A stretch of 64,000 nucleotides of DNA from Paenibacillus periandrae (GCF_022458865.1 NZ_JAJNMU010000003.1:310001-374000), one strand, 5' to 3'. Positions 17,867 to 26,433 are shown, counted from the first letter of the stretch. Translations and numbers: made by a program. The notes: generated from the sequence alone by a model not told the origin.

Positions 17867-18145
17867 ATGGAAGTTGTGATAAGGATCATTTTCGTTGCTG
17901 GTTTATTGTTAAATCTTATTTTAATGACAAGAGAAAGAAAAGATGAACGGTGGAATCGAATTTTAAACAAGCCTTTGAGCTATGCTTTCAATTTACTGTT
18001 TTTAGGATATACTTTAATTGCACTTGTATCCAATTATTGGACTTTTGATTTGATTACATATAAGTCGATATATGACTACCTATTTTCTGGGGTATTAATT
18101 ATTTATGTGATTTTTATAGTCTTGGAGAGAAGAAGGCTATCTTAG
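17867..18145 (+). CDS. Small membrane protein, partner of Xre regulator
   Basis: A 92-residue protein with three hydrophobic segments separated by a basic loop (RERKDERWNR) and a basic C-terminus. The start at 17867 is fixed by GAGGAGGAAG and by its position directly after the regulator's stop. Small membrane proteins next to short Xre regulators are frequent in Firmicutes and Archaea, but the function is not known. Base composition is AT-rich compared with the flanking chromosome. Confidence 0.7.
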   Translation: MEVVIRIIFVAGLLLNLILMTRERKDERWNRILNKPLSYAFNLLFLGYTLIALVSNYWTFDLITYKSIYDYLFSGVLIIYVIFIVLERRRLS

Positions 18146-18183
18146 AATTAATAGATAACTATGGTAGAAACATAGTTGAGAGG

Positions 18184-18522
18184 ATGATTGATTTGAGCAA
18201 AATTTTTGGAAATATGTTGATTAAATCAGATTCTAATATTACAGAGGATGAAAGAACAAGAGAATTTTTCAGAACTTCAAAAGTAATAAGTAATACAATA
18301 TTAGAATATGGAGTCTTACTAATTGCAGGTATAAATACTTTCAATGGAAATGAATGGATTGGGCTTGCAATGAGTGGCTTGTGGTTGTTAGCTAGGGGAA
18401 TATCATGGATATACCGCTTCAAAAATCAAGCGGTATACACTGTCAAAGAAACAATCCTCTCTGTAATTATCTTAATCTCATGGGTAGCACTACTAGGTAT
18501 TAAAATATACGAAATACTGTAA
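18184..18522 (+). CDS. Small membrane protein
   Basis: A 112-residue protein with a hydrophilic N-terminus (about 40 residues, containing NITEDERTREFFRTSK) and three hydrophobic segments. I do not recognise the family. It follows the previous membrane protein by 38 bases, in the same direction, and probably belongs to the same operon. GAGAGGATG lies upstream of the ATG. Confidence 0.65.
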   Translation: MIDLSKIFGNMLIKSDSNITEDERTREFFRTSKVISNTILEYGVLLIAGINTFNGNEWIGLAMSGLWLLARGISWIYRFKNQAVYTVKETILSVIILISWVALLGIKIYEIL

Positions 18523-18670
18523 ATTGAGATAGTTTACATTAATGAGTAAACGGAATTATACCCAACGCTTTTTGTATACAAAATATGTTTTCTGACTGAT
18601 TGGAGCCGCTTTGATTAAGTATAATGGATAAGGAACGACTTGAGTTGGCTAACAGGACGGAGATTATATT

Positions 18671-19081
18671 ATGGTTGACAATCATGAATTTCGTATTGAA
18701 AACACGACAGTTGTATTAGAATTTATCCCTTACTTCGAATCAAATGGCAAAAAATACGATGTTTCAAGAGAATTCAGTTTAGATCCATATTCATATCATG
18801 ATCAAGCAAGCCATTTTATAACTATATTATATGAGAACAACATCATCGTACAATTTAATTGGACAAATTGGATCGAAGAAGCCAACACTTACTTCAAATC
18901 GCCATCATTAATCGTCAATGCTGATTTAATTACGATCAGGCAGCTTTTTACAACGATTATTCGAGCAGACCGTTTCAACGCTGGAATGTATGCAACTATG
19001 ATTGATAAGGGAGTCATATTAGCATTATTGAAAAGACTAAAGGTACTGGTGGATAACCATGAAAAGGGGAACCCAGAATGA
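18671..19081 (+). CDS. DUF6508-like protein
   Basis: A 136-residue soluble protein. The pattern LEFIPYFES near the start, a central aromatic-rich stretch and IRADRFNAGMYATMIDKGVI followed by LLKRLK near the end recall the DUF6508 family, whose function is unknown. GGACGGAG precedes the ATG with normal spacing. Its stop overlaps the next start (ATGA), so it is translationally coupled to the HD-domain gene. The family match is from memory of the conserved C-terminal segment. Confidence 0.6.
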   Translation: MVDNHEFRIENTTVVLEFIPYFESNGKKYDVSREFSLDPYSYHDQASHFITILYENNIIVQFNWTNWIEEANTYFKSPSLIVNADLITIRQLFTTIIRADRFNAGMYATMIDKGVILALLKRLKVLVDNHEKGNPE

Positions 19082-19428
19082 ATTTATTAAATAAGGCCAT
19101 TATCGTAGCAGCAATAATGCACGATGGACAAACTGACAAAGGTGGACAACCCTATATTATCCATCCAATGAGAGTCATGCAAGCAGCAACCACAGAAGAT
19201 GAAAGAATTGTGGCTGTATTACATGATTTGATCGAGGACACATCGCATACCTTCAATGAGTTGCGAGATGATGGATTCTCTGAACATATTATTCAAGCCA
19301 TTGACTGTTTAACCCGAAGAAATCAAGAGTCATATGAACAATTTATTGATAGGATTATGTTGAATCCACTTGCAGCGAAAGTAAAGACACTCGACGGGGG
19401 TTTCTTTATGTGGCATATGCTTGCTTAA
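19078..19428 (+). pseudogene. HD-domain (RelA/SpoT-like) hydrolase, probably truncated
   Basis: The 116-residue frame has the HD-type metal motifs of the SpoT/MESH1 group: AAIMHDGQTDKGGQPYIIHP and VLHDLIEDT. Family members of this small type continue past KVKIADLxDN, whereas here the frame runs VKTLDGGFFMWHMLA and stops, so the conserved C-terminal aspartate region is lost. The gene overlaps the preceding DUF6508-like gene by four bases. Loss of the last helices probably inactivates it. A frameshift or an insertion end near 19390 could explain the break. Confidence 0.65.
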
Positions 19429-20030
19429 GAAATATTTACTCCCACTCCACAATTTTTACAAAACGATGTTCGCATTGCTTGCATTATATGCTCGAAATCA
19501 AACAGTTCGTTGATTTCATATTGGTGGTGCAATCCAGACTGTTTACTCAACACATTTAGAGTGCATTGTGTCAACACACTTTACCGAATAATGGGAACTT
19601 TCAAGCCAAGAGCTAATAAATAGGGGTTATCCCATAAGTAGAAAAATTTTTTATAATAATGATGAAAAAAACGAAAAAGGATGGGCAGAAGATTATTTTA
19701 ATCGCACTCGCTCATTTCGATAAAGTATACCTAATGATTTAACTTCAGCAACACTTAAATATGTTAAGCGGGTATCAAAGCTTTTTATTAATATCTTGGT
19801 GATTACAATGACCGAAAATCCTTGTAGGATGAGGAGTGTGTCAGACTATACATTATTATGTAATATCAAAAACGATATGGAAGAATATAGTCCACACCAT
19901 ACCAAGATTAGTTTACAGTCCGAGTTTTCTTCTGTAGTAGTTATTACCTTTTTAGCCAAATTTTTGGTTTTCAAAGAATAAGAATTTAGATATAATGACT
20001 AAATTAGTAACAATATTGTAATAAATAGGA
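19429..20030. other. Gene-poor AT-rich stretch
   Basis: I see no intact gene in this stretch. A short frame around 19660-19724 reads like coding sequence (NEKGWAEDYFNRTRSFR and a stop) but cannot be assigned. The promoter of the following stalk protein lies at its right end. Confidence 0.5.
19968..19996 (+). promoter_or_regulatory. Promoter of stalk-domain protein gene
   Basis: TTTTCA and TATAAT are 17 bases apart, ending 43 bases upstream of the start codon. Confidence 0.5.
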
Positions 20031-20039
20031 GTGGATGTA

Positions 20040-21092
20040 TTGAAAAGATTCAAATGGATTTTGGCTATGATATTCACAATATCTCTTTTGATTACTATGA
20101 CGAATGAAAGTATGGCAGAGGAGGATGGTACACCATATCAGATTATTGTGAATGGAGAAACCTTCCAATACGATTATCCACCGATCGTAGAAAATAATGC
20201 TATTTATGTGCCTATGTGGGGTGTGCTTGGAAAATTGCAGGTTCCTGTACAAAAGAGGGGATCGGGATATTACCAGATTGCTTTACCTGATAGACTAGTA
20301 GCCTTCCCACCTCGAGGGAATATTATTAATAGGTTTGATTTTACCAAAGAAAACATAACTGGAAAGGACGTTATCCATCGCTCACGCATGGAGGTTCCTG
20401 TATTAACCAAAAATGATGTGATATATATACCGATTATTTTTTTGCAAAAGTATCTGGCTGCTGACATAGGATGGGGGGAGGATAGAACCATTACTATCAC
20501 CGGAAAAAGCTATGAGCTTAATGAATCATGGAAGAATACATATGAAAACATATACAAAAAAACTACACCTGAAGTGAAATATAAATCATATGAAGATTAC
20601 AAAAATCAGTTGCAGGTGGACATGGATCATTTTGCACAAAAAGATCATATCGCTTCCGAAGCTGAATTCTTATTTAGTAGTTATAAAGATATTCCCCTTT
20701 ACATTAACAAAAATGCTGCTGAATGGGATGGTCTCAACCATCTCGAAGAAGTTTATATTGTTGGTTATGATGGCCTAAAAGTCACCTTCAGCGGTCAGGC
20801 AGGCGAATTCAGTCATATCTTTAAAGTTGCAGGAGATATAAAAAAGGAACTTTACACAACGAATCCATTTGCAGGGAAAAATTGGTCCACCTCTGCGAAA
20901 GACGCGATTAAAAATCAGCAAATTGAGAATGGGATGGACGAGGACATGGTTCTCTTGTCATGGGGGCGTCCCACAGACATTAGTGTTTACCACTCCAATA
21001 AACTAATTTATTTACATTGGACTTACGGCAAATCTCCTGATTCTCGTCATATTTTTTATTATAACGGAAAGGTGGCTACGGTCTCCAACTAG
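20040..21092 (+). CDS. Secreted copper-amine-oxidase-like stalk domain protein
   Basis: A protein of about 350 residues with an N-terminal signal peptide (KRFKWILAMIF and following hydrophobic residues to about residue 25). Two stalk-type repeats follow: IIVNGETFQYDYPPIVENNAIYVPM and VLTKNDVIYIPIIFL, the pattern PxxxxxxxYVPxR/M of copper amine oxidase N-terminal domains, then a long unrecognised C-terminal part. TTG at 20040 is chosen as start because GGAGTGG lies five bases upstream; GTG at 20031 overlaps that site. These domains are cell-surface modules in Paenibacillus and do not imply amine oxidase activity. Confidence 0.7.
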   Translation: MKRFKWILAMIFTISLLITMTNESMAEEDGTPYQIIVNGETFQYDYPPIVENNAIYVPMWGVLGKLQVPVQKRGSGYYQIALPDRLVAFPPRGNIINRFDFTKENITGKDVIHRSRMEVPVLTKNDVIYIPIIFLQKYLAADIGWGEDRTITITGKSYELNESWKNTYENIYKKTTPEVKYKSYEDYKNQLQVDMDHFAQKDHIASEAEFLFSSYKDIPLYINKNAAEWDGLNHLEEVYIVGYDGLKVTFSGQAGEFSHIFKVAGDIKKELYTTNPFAGKNWSTSAKDAIKNQQIENGMDEDMVLLSWGRPTDISVYHSNKLIYLHWTYGKSPDSRHIFYYNGKVATVSN

Positions 21093-21380
21093 CCGCAGCG
21101 CGACCTTAGGAAGTTCCATTCCTTTTTCCCAAATGAGGATCCTGTCGCTCTGGCCATTTCCTTCATAGTAAATGGCTGTTTTTTCCTTAGTTGCATTAGG
21201 ATTGCTCAACGGCGACCATTTCTCATTAATTAAGACGATGTCTTTGCCATCAGAAGAATTAAGCCGTCTGCGCTCGTAAATCCGGATGATTTCCGACTCT
21301 CCGTCGCTTTCGGAGGACGTGCTTCTAACATAGCCGTTCACGTTGGCAGAGATGGAGTTAAATGTAGAAGCAGCAATATT
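21012..21380 (-). pseudogene. Unrecognised protein-like relic
   Basis: A minus-strand frame reads like real protein (STFNSISANVNGYVRSTSS, then KDIVLINEKWSPL) from about 21380 to 21093, but has no good start and its last part overlaps the stalk-protein gene on the other strand. It is probably the remains of a secreted protein. I could not identify a family. Confidence 0.3.
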
Positions 21381-21687
21381 AAAAAGTAATTATAGGTAGA
21401 TAGTCTGTAGTATTGATGTTAAGGGTAGATAAATAGCAGGGCTGATAATGCCCATATACAAAGGGTTTCCAGAAATGGTTGAACTTCCCGAAGTGTATCT
21501 GGGTCTCTATAAAAAATTTCGTACACGGCTTCTCATTTGCAAACTTACGGAAGAACAGACTCAAAAGCTCATGTGTGGGCCTGCGGTCCGGTTGGTTTAT
21601 ATAGTTTTAGTATTCCCATTTTTCTCCTGTTTAAGAGGTTACATATTTTATTTTACAGACCCACGTAAAATCATATTTTGACGAAGA

Positions 21688-21720
21688 GAAGCCGGCCAAG
21701 TACTCTGCCGGCTTCTTTTA
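21688..21720. terminator. Strong terminator hairpin
   Basis: GAAGCCGGC (21688-21696) pairs perfectly with GCCGGCTTC (21707-21715) and is followed by TTTTAAATTTTTT on the plus strand. It lies seven bases after a weak plus-strand open frame (21448-21681) and directly behind the recombinase fragment on the minus strand. Confidence 0.75.
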
Positions 21721-21837
21721 AATTTTTTCCAAGGAGTTTGAGATTATTACTGACCTTAAGGTTTCTTTATTAACGGAAGTATATATTTTGGTCGTATTCG
21801 GATCCTCATGTCCTAAGATTTCAGAAAGTGTTTCAGG
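21718..21837 (-). pseudogene. Tyrosine recombinase C-terminal fragment
   Basis: A short minus-strand frame reads ETLSEILGHEDPNTTKIYTS followed by VNKETLRSVIISNSLEKI and a stop. LGHxxxxTTxxYTH/S is the box II signature of XerC/D-type recombinases, with the histidine and the catalytic tyrosine in place. A stop lies just upstream, so only about 40 residues remain. It marks a former integrative element or a transposon in this area. Confidence 0.75.
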
Positions 21838-21871
21838 AACGGGTAATCATTAATATTAACTCGAATCAATA

Positions 21872-22045
21872 CTACCCCGAAGGATCGATATGGTTTAAGG
21901 AAAGCCAAACCATTAAAGATATAAGCAAGATGCCAACAATTGGCGCTGCAACCCATAATGGTAAGTAATAGAACCATGTAAAAAAGTCATGAACTTTTAC
22001 CACTGTACCAGCTATAGTGTTGGGATAAATAATAAAAATGTATAA
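21872..22045 (-). pseudogene. Membrane protein fragment
   Basis: A minus-strand frame of about 57 codons encodes two hydrophobic helices around HDFFTWFYYLPLWVAAPIVG and ends NHIDPSG. It has no ATG, GTG or TTG start. It is probably the C-terminal part of a small membrane protein; the family is not recognised. Confidence 0.35.
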
Positions 22046-22250
22046 TAATTGAAGTTATTAAAGTCATGATCCTAATAGACAAAGGTCTAATAATACTATA
22101 TTTTCTCAGTCTCAAGTATTGTGAGGTGAAGATTCATTTTGCGACTAACGACTTGCGAGGGTACTACAGCAAAATAGTACTGTTCATATGGCGCCAATCA
22201 GGTAAACTAAAAATTACCAATAAAATTACAGAGGATTGGTGGGGGTCTGT

Positions 22251-22970
22251 GTGAAAGAGAGTCTGTTCTTTAATCCGGTATTGGAGGATGTGTTCGTCAT
22301 GTTCTCCGCATCACACCTGGTTTCAATTATCATTCTTGTCGCAAGCATGATCGTTTTGTATACGATGAAGAGGCGAATACGGAACAACCGTCTTCTTAAA
22401 AATTCCGTTCGTTTCACCATCATCGCCGCACTGGTTTTGCCGGAGATTATGTTGAACGCTTGGTATGTCACCGTAGAGGCTTGGGACATTAGGTATACAT
22501 TGCCGCTGGAGTTATGCAGCATCACCTTGATTTTGTCGGCAATCATGTTATTCAACCGGAGCTATCTATTGTATCAAATCGTCTATTTTGCCGGGATGGG
22601 TGGGGCTGCTCAAGCGATTTTTACTCCTAATCTGTTTTATTCGTTCCCGCACTTCCGCTTCTTTCACTTCTTCATCGTTCATATGGCGATCATTCTGGCC
22701 GTTCTGTACATGACCTGGATTGAACAATACCGTCCCACCTTCAAATCGATCGGGATCGCGATGATCTTCCTCAATGCAGCTCTCGTTGTCGTAGGAGGCT
22801 TGGACCATTGGCTGGAAGCGAACTATATGTTTCTCCGGCATAAGCCGGATACGGCGTCCGTTATGGATTATTTGGGGCCGTACCCGATCTATTTGATTGC
22901 TCTGGAGTTCTTTGTCGCTGTTACTTTCATGCTGATGTACGTGCCATTCATGTTGAGAAGGAGGAGCAGG
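22251..22970 (+). CDS. YwaF/TIGR02206 family membrane protein, fused end
   Basis: A polytopic membrane protein with about seven hydrophobic segments that matches the YwaF group: SASHLVSIII near the start, LPLELCSITLIL, and LGPYPIYLIALEF in the last third. GTG at 22251 (VKESLFFNPVLED) or the frame start at 22236 is possible. The natural C-terminus would be expected near MYVPFMLRRRSR (about 22970). After that the frame runs on to 23066 through GC-rich DNA read out of frame from a sialidase-like gene, so the last 30 or so residues are foreign. The core protein may still function. Confidence 0.7.
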
Positions 22971-23433
22971 GCTGTCGACAGGCGAGCTGGTCATGCTGAT
23001 GCGCAACGAATACAATGGCTGGCTGTGGCGGACCGTGTCGCGCGACGGCGGCGTCACGTGGAGTGAAGCCGAGCAGACCGATATTCCCGACGCGGCGGTG
23101 AAGATGCGGCTGCTGAAGCTGGCGGATGGCCGGATCGCGCTGTTCTGCCACCCGAACCCGGATATCGCAACCGATCCCGACTGGCTGAAACACAGCTCTC
23201 GTACATATCGCTACCCGTTCGAGCTGTGGGTATCGGCCGACGATATGAACACCTGGTCGGTCAAAATCGACCTGCAGCACGTTCTGCCGCCGCGCCGCGA
23301 AATCGACTTATACCACTACCCCGACGGCTACGTGGACGAGAAAGATCAGGCGATCTATATCGCCGTCGATTTGAACCGCAACGAGCTGATCGCGATTACG
23401 ATTCCGTTCGGGGCGTTGGAGAGGTGGGGGTAA
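22957..23433 (+). pseudogene. Sialidase/BNR-like protein, C-terminal fragment
   Basis: A GC-rich open frame that contains GELVMLMRNEYNGWLWRTVS and SRDGGVTWSEAEQTDIPDAA, with the Asp-box pattern SxDxGxTW of sialidase-fold proteins, and ends DLNRNELIAITIPFGALERWG. It has no start of its own (the frame opens after a stop at 22954) and joins the end of the YwaF-like gene. An N-terminal fragment of a similar protein lies at 36065-36304 in the same orientation. The two may be parts of one disrupted gene or of two relatives. Confidence 0.7.
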
Positions 23434-23870
23434 GGCCGGCGCATTAGAGGGGCTTGCCGTAGGGAGCCGTTTCAGTGACATTTGATCTTCCAATCTGTTA
23501 AAACCAGATTCCCTGATTTAAGATGCCAAGGTTGGAGTCAAATTTTAGGCGTATGCTTACGAAGCCGCTCTCTCTTGGAAAGCGTGGAGGCGACCGTTCC
23601 GCTTTTATAGATACAAATGTCCCTCTCCGCTGCTGTGTGCTTCCTCTCAAAATTCACATTGACCTTGCCCTTGAATGAAAGTATTAAAAGAAGAATTAAG
23701 TAAGACCCAATGGAGAGTCTTACTCGACCTGTTATGCTTTATCGCTACCCACGGCAGGGGAGTCATATTTCGGCTCCGCCGGAGTAGTAGGCTGCGGTTT
23801 CCAACGTATCCCTTTTCGTTTACAATGTAGCTACGCTAAATAAGGCAAGCCTCACATCAGTATGGAGAGC
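23434..23870. other. Intergenic stretch with a small minus-strand relic
   Basis: No intact gene is visible. A minus-strand frame from about 23826 to 23733 reads RKGIRWKPQPTTPAEPKYDS and ends PAVGSDKA, which looks like the proline-rich tail of a real protein whose front is missing. A short hairpin, GTAAGAC/GTCTTAC, lies at 23700-23724. Confidence 0.4.
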
Positions 23871-23874
23871 AAGG

Positions 23875-24237
23875 ATGCGTCACTCGCAAAAGCTACAGCG
23901 GCAAATGTCCGCCATGATGGCGCGCGCGGTGGCCGATTCGCGGCAGGGCACATATCAGAGATCGCAGACCCCGGTCCAAGACTAGCAATCGCTACAGCGC
24001 AGCGCCGGCAACCTCGCTGTAACGCAGTGGGTGCGGCAGCTTGTCGCTGCGGGCGGCACTGCGCAGGCTGCGAGAATGCGGGTTAGGGGCATTGGTCCTT
24101 TCAAGAGCGTGAGCGGGCGGTTCTTCGGAGCCGCCCTTTTGGTGTCGACCTCCCTACTGACAATCGGCAATGGGCTGAGACCCGGCATGAGCAGTCGGTT
24201 CGCTCGAAAACTCACGGACTACGATTGGTATCTATAA
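23875..24237 (+). pseudogene. eCIS-core/DUF4157-type N-terminal relic with in-frame stop
   Basis: The frame opens at ATG 23875 after AGCAAGG, is interrupted by TAG at 23983 and then stays open to 24237. Around the stop it reads QTPVQD-stop-QSLQRSAGNLAVTQWVRQL. The LQRxxGNxAV motif near the N-terminus is typical of DUF4157 proteins and toxins linked to extracellular contractile injection systems. The frame after about 24090 runs through a terminator-like hairpin and is probably not coding. Composition is clearly more GC-rich than its surroundings. No other injection-system gene is visible in the window. Confidence 0.4.
24113..24142 (+). terminator. Terminator after the eCIS-like relic
   Basis: GGGCGG and CCGCCC enclose TTCTTCGGAG and are followed by TTTT. 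It probably ended the gene of which 23875-24090 is the remnant. Confidence 0.55.
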
Positions 24238-24279
24238 GTGTCCGCAAATAATAATGTTTTAGAGGCCATGCCGTAACGC

Positions 24280-24361
24280 GGCACCATCAGATGATGCAAA
24301 TGGACGTTTGCGATATAATTGACTTACGGCTGGCGAAGGGAGGTCGGCAGTCAATGGTGCC
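24280..24361. other. Structured element, possible three-way junction RNA
   Basis: The segment can fold as a three-way junction: outer stem GGCACC (24280-24285) with GGTGCC (24356-24361); hairpin GCAAA/TTTGC (24296-24311); and stem ATTGACT (24318-24324) with AGTCAAT (24349-24355), extended inside by GCTG/CGGC. The last loop contains AAGGGAGGT, which resembles a ribosome binding site. It lies in a 370-base stretch without genes before the HAD gene. No known RNA family is recognised. Confidence 0.35.
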
Positions 24362-24609
24362 TCGAGCCCGAGTTTTAGACTGACCTCAACGACCAGGTGC
24401 ACCACAGAATGTTGCTCCATTTCGGAAGCACGCAGAATAGAATAACCATATACGGTTATTGCACCAGCTTCTTCAATATGACATGCCGTAAGGAGAGTGC
24501 CTTGGATGGACGTCGTTTACAGTAAAGAAGGACGATTGGAATGTGATTACAATCCCCAAATTAGGATCTGTAGGCATGGTTGCCGCAGCTGACGAAGGAG
24601 AACGAAACA

Positions 24610-25251
24610 ATGAAAAAGTACATACTCTTCGATCATGATGGTGTTCTGGTTGATACTGAATTCTGGTATTACAAAGCGGGAGAACGCGCTCTGGATGACA
24701 TTGGATTTACCTTGGATAAAGATCAATACCTCCGCGACATGACCCAGTCATTGGGCACTTGGTCCCAAGCTAGGGCGGCAGGTATTGATGAACAGACCAT
24801 CAGCAAGCAACGTGAGGTCCGCAACGTCTATTATCAGGAATATCTAAGAACAGAAGCCATAGAGATTGAAGGCGTAGTTGAAACTCTAGCGGAACTGTCA
24901 AAGTACGTCCACATGGCCATCGTGACGACTGCAAAACGTGCGGATTTTCAACTTATTCATGAAAAGCGCCAGATTAGACAATTCATGGAATTCGTCCTTG
25001 TTCGCGAAGACTACGAGCGCACCAAGCCGCACCCGGAACCATACCTGACCGGCCTAAAACGCTTCGGAGCTACCAAAGAAGAGACCCTGGTTGTAGAGGA
25101 TTCAAACAGAGGGTTGAACTCAGCCGTGGCGGCTGGAATCGACTGTGCTATTGTCCATAACGACTTCACAAAAACACATGACTTCTCACAGGCCAGCTAT
25201 CGAATCAAGACTCTGATTGAACTAAAGGACATTATCCTGAATGTAACTTGA
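24610..25251 (+). CDS. HAD family phosphatase (beta-phosphoglucomutase-like)
   Basis: A 213-residue hydrolase of the haloacid dehalogenase superfamily, with motif I DHDGVLVDT at residues 8-16, the motif II threonine and lysine in TTAKRADFQ, and motif III/IV KPHPEPYLTGL and VVEDSNRG. A helical cap follows motif I, as in beta-phosphoglucomutase and phosphoglycolate phosphatase relatives. The start MKKYILFDHDG at 24610 follows GAAGGAG and is preferred over the ATG-like start at 24580. It is monocistronic, ended by a perfect hairpin. Substrate unknown. Confidence 0.87.
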   Translation: MKKYILFDHDGVLVDTEFWYYKAGERALDDIGFTLDKDQYLRDMTQSLGTWSQARAAGIDEQTISKQREVRNVYYQEYLRTEAIEIEGVVETLAELSKYVHMAIVTTAKRADFQLIHEKRQIRQFMEFVLVREDYERTKPHPEPYLTGLKRFGATKEETLVVEDSNRGLNSAVAAGIDCAIVHNDFTKTHDFSQASYRIKTLIELKDIILNVT

Positions 25252-25267
25252 GAGAGCATTCAGGGTT

Positions 25268-25305
25268 ACACAAAAAGCAACGATTTAAATCGTTGCTTTT
25301 TGTGT
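25268..25305 (+). terminator. Perfect-palindrome terminator
   Basis: A 19-base perfect inverted repeat (25268-25286 and 25287-25305) includes a T5 run in the right arm, just after the HAD stop codon. Confidence 0.75.
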
Positions 25306-25344
25306 TGAAACAACTTATAAATTTTCGGACCAATAATCCCATCA

Positions 25345-25504
25345 TTATAATGGCTTTACATATGATAAGGAAAGGACAGGCCGATGATAATTCGACTGTC
25401 TTCACTGTTGTTGAATGGCTAAATAAGATATTTGGTTTAGTGGCATAGACAAAGTAAAGGTTGCCGGGTAACTGCGAACTTTTTTAAATCCTTGCACCAG
25501 AACC
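25345..25504 (+). mobile_element. IS6-family (IS240-like) element, 3' remnant
   Basis: The end of the open frame up to 25448 reads MALHMIRKGQADDNSTV and WLNKIFGLVA, which matches the C-terminus of IS6-family transposases (MHMIKKGQ and INKLFGLA types). Downstream, 25492-25504 reads TTGCACCAGAACC, the typical inner-to-outer sequence of an IS6-family terminal repeat. The rest of the transposase and the left end are absent, so the element is dead. Confidence 0.65.
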
Positions 25505-25525
25505 GTCTATATGACCCCGCTTATA

Positions 25526-25885
25526 TTAATAATTTTCCCCGCGATAGTAGCGCTTCAGTTTTTCTTCCAAATGAACGAGCTGCGCTTCCTTCTCCTCAAT
25601 ATCTTTCAGCAGCTTTTGCTTTTGATTTTCAATCAGCTTGGTTCTCTCCGGCAGGGTTGAGGTTCCTTCGTTCACCTTATCATAATACTTTTTGATGTCC
25701 TCCACACTCATCCCGGTTTCGCGAAGACATTTAATAAAAACTAGCCAGCTCAGATCATCATCCGTATAAAGACGGTTATTCTGCTCGCTTCGGGCAGCAG
25801 GTTTCAACAGTCCCTTTCTTTCGTAAAAGCGGATCGCTCCAATATTGATCCCGACTTCCTTCGCCACTTCTCCAATCGTTAACAT
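25526..25885 (-). CDS. MerR family transcriptional regulator
   Basis: A 119-residue regulator: the winged helix begins MLTIGEVAKEVGINIGAIRF, followed by YERKGLLKPAARSEQNN-type recognition sequence, CLRETGMSVEDIKKY and a C-terminal coiled coil rich in Glu and Lys. It lacks the metal-binding cysteines of MerR itself and resembles stress-sensing AdhR/YyaN-type members; one cysteine (in KCLRETG) is present. It is divergent from a truncated SDR gene, and the MerR-type promoter with a 19-base spacer lies between them. Confidence 0.88.
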   Translation of the reverse strand: MLTIGEVAKEVGINIGAIRFYERKGLLKPAARSEQNNRLYTDDDLSWLVFIKCLRETGMSVEDIKKYYDKVNEGTSTLPERTKLIENQKQKLLKDIEEKEAQLVHLEEKLKRYYRGENY

Positions 25886-25914
25886 ACTAACCCTCTTTTA
25901 TTAAAAATTATTTG

Positions 25915-25945
25915 TTGACCTACACTAAGTGTAGCATAGTAACTT
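25915..25945 (+). promoter_or_regulatory. MerR-type promoter with 19-base spacer and palindrome
   Basis: TTGACC and TAACTT are separated by 19 bases, the long spacer typical of MerR-family activated promoters. The spacer holds CTACAC-TAA-GTGTAG (25920-25934), the probable operator for the divergent regulator. Confidence 0.7.
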
Positions 25946-25991
25946 ATAAATATCGTTAAAGAAAAATCAAATTAGGGAAAGAAGGATTCGC

Positions 25992-26342
25992 ATGAAAAAG
26001 ACAGCCTTTGTAACCGGAGCAAATAAAGGAATCGGAATTGAAATTGTTAAGCAGTTAAGTGAAGCAGGCTGGAAAGTCGTCCTTGGTGCACGCAGTGCCG
26101 AACGGGGTGAAGCAGCCGTTTCCGAGTTAACTTCCAAGGGGTTAGACGTAGAATTTGTACAAATCGACATAAGCGATTTGAAAACCATCGAACAGGCAGC
26201 CGATACGCTCAACAAGAATTATCCTGACCTGAAGCTTCTGATCAATAACGCTGGTATGCCTGGCGCTTTCTCCCGTTCTTTTACGGATACCAAAGAGGAA
26301 GAGGACAAGAGTTTTTGGCGTACAAGATTCCAGGTAAAATAA
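25992..26342 (+). pseudogene. Short-chain dehydrogenase, truncated
   Basis: The first 92 residues are a good SDR start: FVTGANKGIGIEIVKQL carries the cofactor glycine motif TGxxxGIG, and LLINNAGMPG the NNAG motif. The frame then runs through AFSRSFTDTKEEEDKSFW and stops at 116 residues, before the catalytic Tyr-x3-Lys. A different frame from about 26311 to 26398 reads AYKIPGKITIKGIMVTNVAD and then EMTVSD, which may be the tail of another gene. The break looks like a deletion fusion. The upstream promoter and regulator remain intact. Confidence 0.75.
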
Positions 26343-26433
26343 CGATCAAGGGCATTATGGTAACGAATGTGGCAGATGAAATGACGGTATCAGATTAAGC
26401 GGAGCTGCAGTGCAAAATTTACTTTGTACAGCC

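Noticed and set aside
21448..21681. Plus-strand frame of 77 residues that ends just before a terminator
   Set aside because: The start has only a weak ribosome binding site, no family is recognised and the terminator can equally serve the minus-strand recombinase fragment.
22971..23066. C-terminal extension of the YwaF-like protein with Arg-rich sequence
   Set aside because: It is the sialidase-like sequence read in the wrong frame after a fusion junction, so it is not a real domain.
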